DNA of 14,923 bases from contig JBHOQQ010000029.1 in NCBI GenBank assembly GCA_042408955.1, positions 1-14,923 of the forward strand. Reading direction: 5' to 3'. The stretch comes from CALGSZ01 sp042408955. Lineage in GTDB: Bacteria; Chloroflexota; Chloroflexia; Thermomicrobiales; UBA6265. Below the pieces are notes generated by a model. That model did no database searches. It had not been told where the DNA came from and saw nothing but the letters and a program-made list of their open reading frames with translations. The translations under genes were made by a program, and so were the position numbers. How positions within the stretch are numbered: the first letter of the stretch is position 1; every line of letters begins with the position of its first letter. Below, one piece after another: positions 13,075-14,923 of this stretch.

Positions 13075-13845
13075 ATGAGCGTTTCGCGCATCGTCTGGCG
13101 TCTGTTCGTCTCGCTCCTCCTCGCCGGCCTTCTCGTGGCGCCCGTCGCCGCCCAGGAGCGACCCAAGGGGGTGCCGCGAGGAAGTGAACCGGCTGTTGTG
13201 GTCAGCGTGACCGACGGCGACACGTTTGACGTCGAGATCGATGGCCGGCGCGACACCGTCCGGCTGATCGGGATCGACGCGCCGGAGACGAAGGATCCCG
13301 ACGAGCCGGTGCAGTGCTACGGGCCGGAGGCCAGCGCGTATCTGCGCAAATTGCTCCCCCCTGGCCGCGAGGTGTGGTTGGAGCGGGACCGGACCGACCG
13401 CGACCGCTACGACCGACTGCTGCGCTACGTCTGGGTGCAAAAGAAAAGTGGCGATGTCTATCTCCTGAACGAGGTGATCGTCCGGGATGGCTACGCGATC
13501 GCCAAGCGCTACCCGCCGGACATCCGCCGGGCCAAGCGCATTGAGGCGGCGCAGGAGCGAGCGATCGCGGCCAATCGGGGGCTGTGGAGCGCCTGTCCGG
13601 ACCTGGCTGCCGCCTATCTCCCCACCCCAACGCCGGTGCCTCCGCCCCCGGCTCCGCCGACTCCGGAGCCGCAGCCCCAGCCGCCGGTGAGCAATTGCGA
13701 TCCGAGCTATCCGGGCATTTGTATTCCACCCCCACCGCCGGATCTGGACTGCGGCGACATCGGCTACCGGCGGTTCACTGTGCTCCCACCCGACCCGCAT
13801 GGTTTCGACCGCGATCATGACGGCATCGGGTGCGAGAGCGGATAA
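13075..13845 (+). CDS. Secreted thermonuclease (SNase family) with C-terminal Excalibur motif
   Basis: A 256-residue exported nuclease predicted to cut DNA and RNA outside the cell, probably calcium-dependent. The signal peptide spans 1-27 (VAPVAAQ cleavage region). The SNase domain covers about 38-175: VTDGDTFDV (45-53, D47 and D49), RLIGIDAPET (63-72, with R63, D68 and E71 corresponding to the catalytic Arg, Asp and Glu), and DRYDRLLRYVW with R114 as the second catalytic Arg. A Pro-rich linker (183-204) leads to a C-terminal Excalibur-type calcium motif, DRDHDGIGCE at 245-254, with several cysteines (C81, C174, C208, C216, C226, C253) that may form disulfides. GGAGGGAG at 13064-13071 fixes the ATG. 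A similar Excalibur motif occurs in the next gene. Confidence 0.9.
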   Translation: MSVSRIVWRLFVSLLLAGLLVAPVAAQERPKGVPRGSEPAVVVSVTDGDTFDVEIDGRRDTVRLIGIDAPETKDPDEPVQCYGPEASAYLRKLLPPGREVWLERDRTDRDRYDRLLRYVWVQKKSGDVYLLNEVIVRDGYAIAKRYPPDIRRAKRIEAAQERAIAANRGLWSACPDLAAAYLPTPTPVPPPPAPPTPEPQPQPPVSNCDPSYPGICIPPPPPDLDCGDIGYRRFTVLPPDPHGFDRDHDGIGCESG

Positions 13846-13899
13846 ACGTTCGGCCAGTCCCAACGAGGTTGGAGATAGAGCAGGAACGGGAGGGTCACC

Positions 13900-14244
13900 A
13901 TGCATCGATGGATTGTCATTGCCATGTTGCTCGCCAGCATTGTGGTTGGGATCGCCCCTCGCGTGGCGCAAGCCCAGGATTATGATTGCTCGGACTTTGC
14001 CTATCAGGAGGACGCACAGGCAGTGCTCGACCAGGATCCAAGTGATCCCTATAACCTCGATGGCGACAATGATGGGATCGCGTGTGAAACGCTGCCCCGG
14101 CGCGGCACGAGTGGCTCCACGCTGCCGACGACGGGCGCAGGCGTGATGGCGATGGATGGCTCTAGCCCAGTTATTCCGGTGCTCGTGGCCGGTGTCATCA
14201 TCGCGCTGGGTGCCGGGCTGCGGCTGCGGGTTGCCCGGCGGTAG
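13900..14244 (+). CDS. Secreted Excalibur-domain protein with LPTTG cell-wall sorting signal
   Basis: A 114-residue surface protein. A signal peptide (1-25, cleavage likely after AQA) precedes an Excalibur domain starting at YDCSDF (28-33) and ending in the calcium-binding motif DGDNDGIACE (54-63). C30 and C62 may form a disulfide. A short linker carries LPTTG (75-79), then a hydrophobic helix (about 92-107) and a basic tail RLRVARR. This is the standard sortase signal order, so the mature protein may be fixed to peptidoglycan. GGGAGGG at 13888-13894 supports the ATG. It lies 54 bases after the nuclease and probably shares its transcript. The role is unknown; adhesion, calcium binding or pairing with the nuclease are guesses. 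Confidence 0.85.
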   Translation: MHRWIVIAMLLASIVVGIAPRVAQAQDYDCSDFAYQEDAQAVLDQDPSDPYNLDGDNDGIACETLPRRGTSGSTLPTTGAGVMAMDGSSPVIPVLVAGVIIALGAGLRLRVARR

Positions 14245-14295
14245 GTTTCATCCGCTTCTCTCATGCCCCGGCGAGCGTGGGGACTGGCCGCGCCG

Positions 14296-14339
14296 GGGAA
14301 AAAGCGATCCGCCCGCCGGGGTAGGCTAGCGGACGGATC
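14296..14339 (-). terminator. Rho-independent terminator for the minus-strand holin-like operon
   Basis: GATCCGCCCGC (14306-14316) and GCGGACGGATC (14329-14339) pair at 10 of 11 positions around a 12-base loop. On the minus strand the hairpin is followed by GCTTTTTCC (14305-14297), a short T-tract. It sits 54 bases beyond the stop of the holin-like gene and may also slow plus-strand transcripts from the Excalibur gene. Confidence 0.6.
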
Positions 14340-14392
14340 CAGATCAGTGGGTTGGTCTGGCGCGTACCACGTCACGTTCCCTCTTTCAGCTT

Positions 14393-14641
14393 TCAGCGCC
14401 TACCCGCGTTTGCAGGACCGGATGGTGCCGGACGCCCAGGCTGACTCTTCAGCACCGGCGGAACATACCCATGATCCTCCAGCCAGTTCTGCGCATAGCT
14501 CGTCACCGTCGTGAGCCCGACGACCGCGAGGGCCTGCCATTGCGGATCCAGCGTCACGATCCAGGCGTTGACGGCACTGACGAACGCCGTGGACACCAGG
14601 ACCTGCATCAGGGTGCGCAGTGCGCGCTGCCACTCGGTCAT
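14393..14641 (-). CDS. Small two-helix membrane protein, holin-like
   Basis: An 82-residue protein with two hydrophobic segments (about 10-29, MQVLVSTAFVSAVNAWIV, and about 36-50, ALAVVGLTTVTSYA). It continues with QNWLEDHGYVPP and a polar Pro/Gly/Arg tail. Size and layout, and the TSYAQNWLEDHG stretch, resemble small holins or holin-like proteins of actinobacterial phages, which form pores to release a lysin. No lysin gene is visible in the window. The ATG at 14641 is chosen because GGAGG lies nine bases upstream. The start is one base beyond the stop of the partial gene to its right (TGA-G-ATG), so they share a transcript. An unrelated small membrane protein cannot be excluded. Confidence 0.65.
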   Translation of the reverse strand: MTEWQRALRTLMQVLVSTAFVSAVNAWIVTLDPQWQALAVVGLTTVTSYAQNWLEDHGYVPPVLKSQPGRPAPSGPANAGRR

Positions 14642-14642
14642 C

Positions 14643-14923
14643 TCACGCCGCCTCCCGTCCGGCCGGGCGCGGCTTCGCAGGCCCGGCCGGGTCAATCACG
14701 CGCCAGCCGCCATCAAACGCATATACCCGCGTCCCATCAGCCAGCTCGGTATATCCCGCGATGCGCGGGTATTCCCCGGTCGCCTCGCCGTGCCGCCGCC
14801 AGATCGCCGAGATACTGGCCGGGTTCTCGGCCGCCGTCGGCGAGTACGTCAGCGTGCGGTCACCAACGCGCAGGCGGCCGGGGAATACCCGCGCATCGCG
14901 GGATATACCGAGCTGGCTGATGG
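14643..14923 (-). CDS. C-terminal part of an unknown element gene running off the right edge
   Basis: A minus-strand frame is open from the window edge to a TGA at 14645-14643, giving at least 92 residues. It has stretches such as GDRTLTYSPTAAENPASIS, SAIWRRHGEATGEYPR and DGTRVYAFDGGWRVIDP, then a basic Pro-rich end. I do not recognise a family. The next gene starts one base after its stop and its ribosome-binding site lies inside this frame, which supports real coding. The first 15 codons fall in the terminal inverted repeat and may be an assembly fold-back, so only the part left of about 14878 should be trusted. Confidence 0.55.
   Translation of the reverse strand, partial: ISQLGISRDARVFPGRLRVGDRTLTYSPTAAENPASISAIWRRHGEATGEYPRIAGYTELADGTRVYAFDGGWRVIDPAGPAKPRPAGREAA
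14734..14923. repeat. 46-bp perfect inverted repeat at the window end
   Basis: Bases 14878-14923 are the exact reverse complement of 14734-14779, with 98 bases between; after one mismatch five further bases also pair. Each arm contains a small hairpin, CCCGCG-ATG-CGCGGG. The repeat ends exactly at the last base of the window. This could be a true inverted duplication or a contig-end fold-back. Confidence 0.9.

Larger units (their letters stand above)
11072..14923. mobile_element. Left part of an integrated element or prophage-like island
   Basis: From tRNA-Gly onward the content switches from host core genes to a tyrosine recombinase, several tiny unrecognised genes, an SOS-like operator, secreted cargo and a holin-like gene on the opposite strand. 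This is typical of an integrative element or prophage inserted at a tRNA. No capsid, terminase, replication or conjugation gene is visible, so the class cannot be set. The right end lies outside the window. Confidence 0.55.

Noticed and set aside
12964..13971. A 335-residue minus-strand frame
   Set aside because: It lies opposite the SNase gene, which has signal peptide, catalytic motifs and ribosome-binding site. The antisense frame is low-complexity and arginine-rich, an effect of high GC.
1..14923. CRISPR array, IS element ends or a replication origin
   Set aside because: I saw no regularly spaced repeats, no transposase gene and no DnaA-box cluster or iteron series on either strand.

Overview
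The window looks like a chromosomal contig from a high-GC member of the Chloroflexota, most likely a Thermomicrobia/Sphaerobacter-type organism. I infer this from protein style: Pro/Thr-rich linkers after a membrane anchor, a giant Chlor_Arch_YYY (DUF2298) membrane protein, Excalibur domains and many GTG starts. No search was run. The left three quarters (1-10,900) read as host core genome. The right quarter (about 11,072 to the end) reads as an integrated mobile element or prophage-like island.

Left part: a NuoE-type [2Fe-2S] subunit and a NuoF-type NADH/FMN subunit are coupled by an ATGA overlap and closed by a strong hairpin, so they form a two-subunit NADH-oxidising module rather than part of a canonical nuo operon. 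The nuoF-like gene is broken by a one-base deletion near 1670. Next come a membrane-anchored SH3-like protein, prephenate dehydrogenase (tyrA), an unknown minus-strand gene, a small two-helix membrane protein, and methionyl-tRNA formyltransferase (fmt, minus strand). Divergent from fmt is a 1502-residue polytopic protein that joins an N-terminal GT-C glycosyltransferase-like half to a C-terminal DUF2298 half. It is followed by tRNA-Pro(TGG) and tRNA-Gly(TCC), whose promoter overlaps the end of the giant gene.

Right part: directly after tRNA-Gly lies a 22-bp imperfect inverted repeat and a tyrosine recombinase with an intact catalytic set, the classic layout of an element integrated at a tRNA 3' end. 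Then come an 82-residue basic helical protein, a GAAC-N4-GTTC palindrome that looks like a LexA/SOS operator inside a promoter, and two overlapping tiny genes. A secreted thermonuclease with a C-terminal Excalibur motif and a small secreted Excalibur protein with an LPTTG sorting signal follow. On the opposite strand, reading in from the right edge, are a partial unknown gene and a small two-helix protein resembling phage holins, with their own terminator. The last 46 bases are a perfect reverse complement of bases 14734-14779, so the right end should be treated as a possible assembly fold-back.

The genes suggest a host operating NADH oxidation, tyrosine synthesis, initiator-tRNA formylation and surface glycan or lipid-linked sugar transfer. 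The inserted element seems to carry recombination, damage-responsive regulation, surface/secreted cargo and possibly lysis functions. The most distinctive cargo is the secreted nuclease beside a wall-anchored Excalibur protein.
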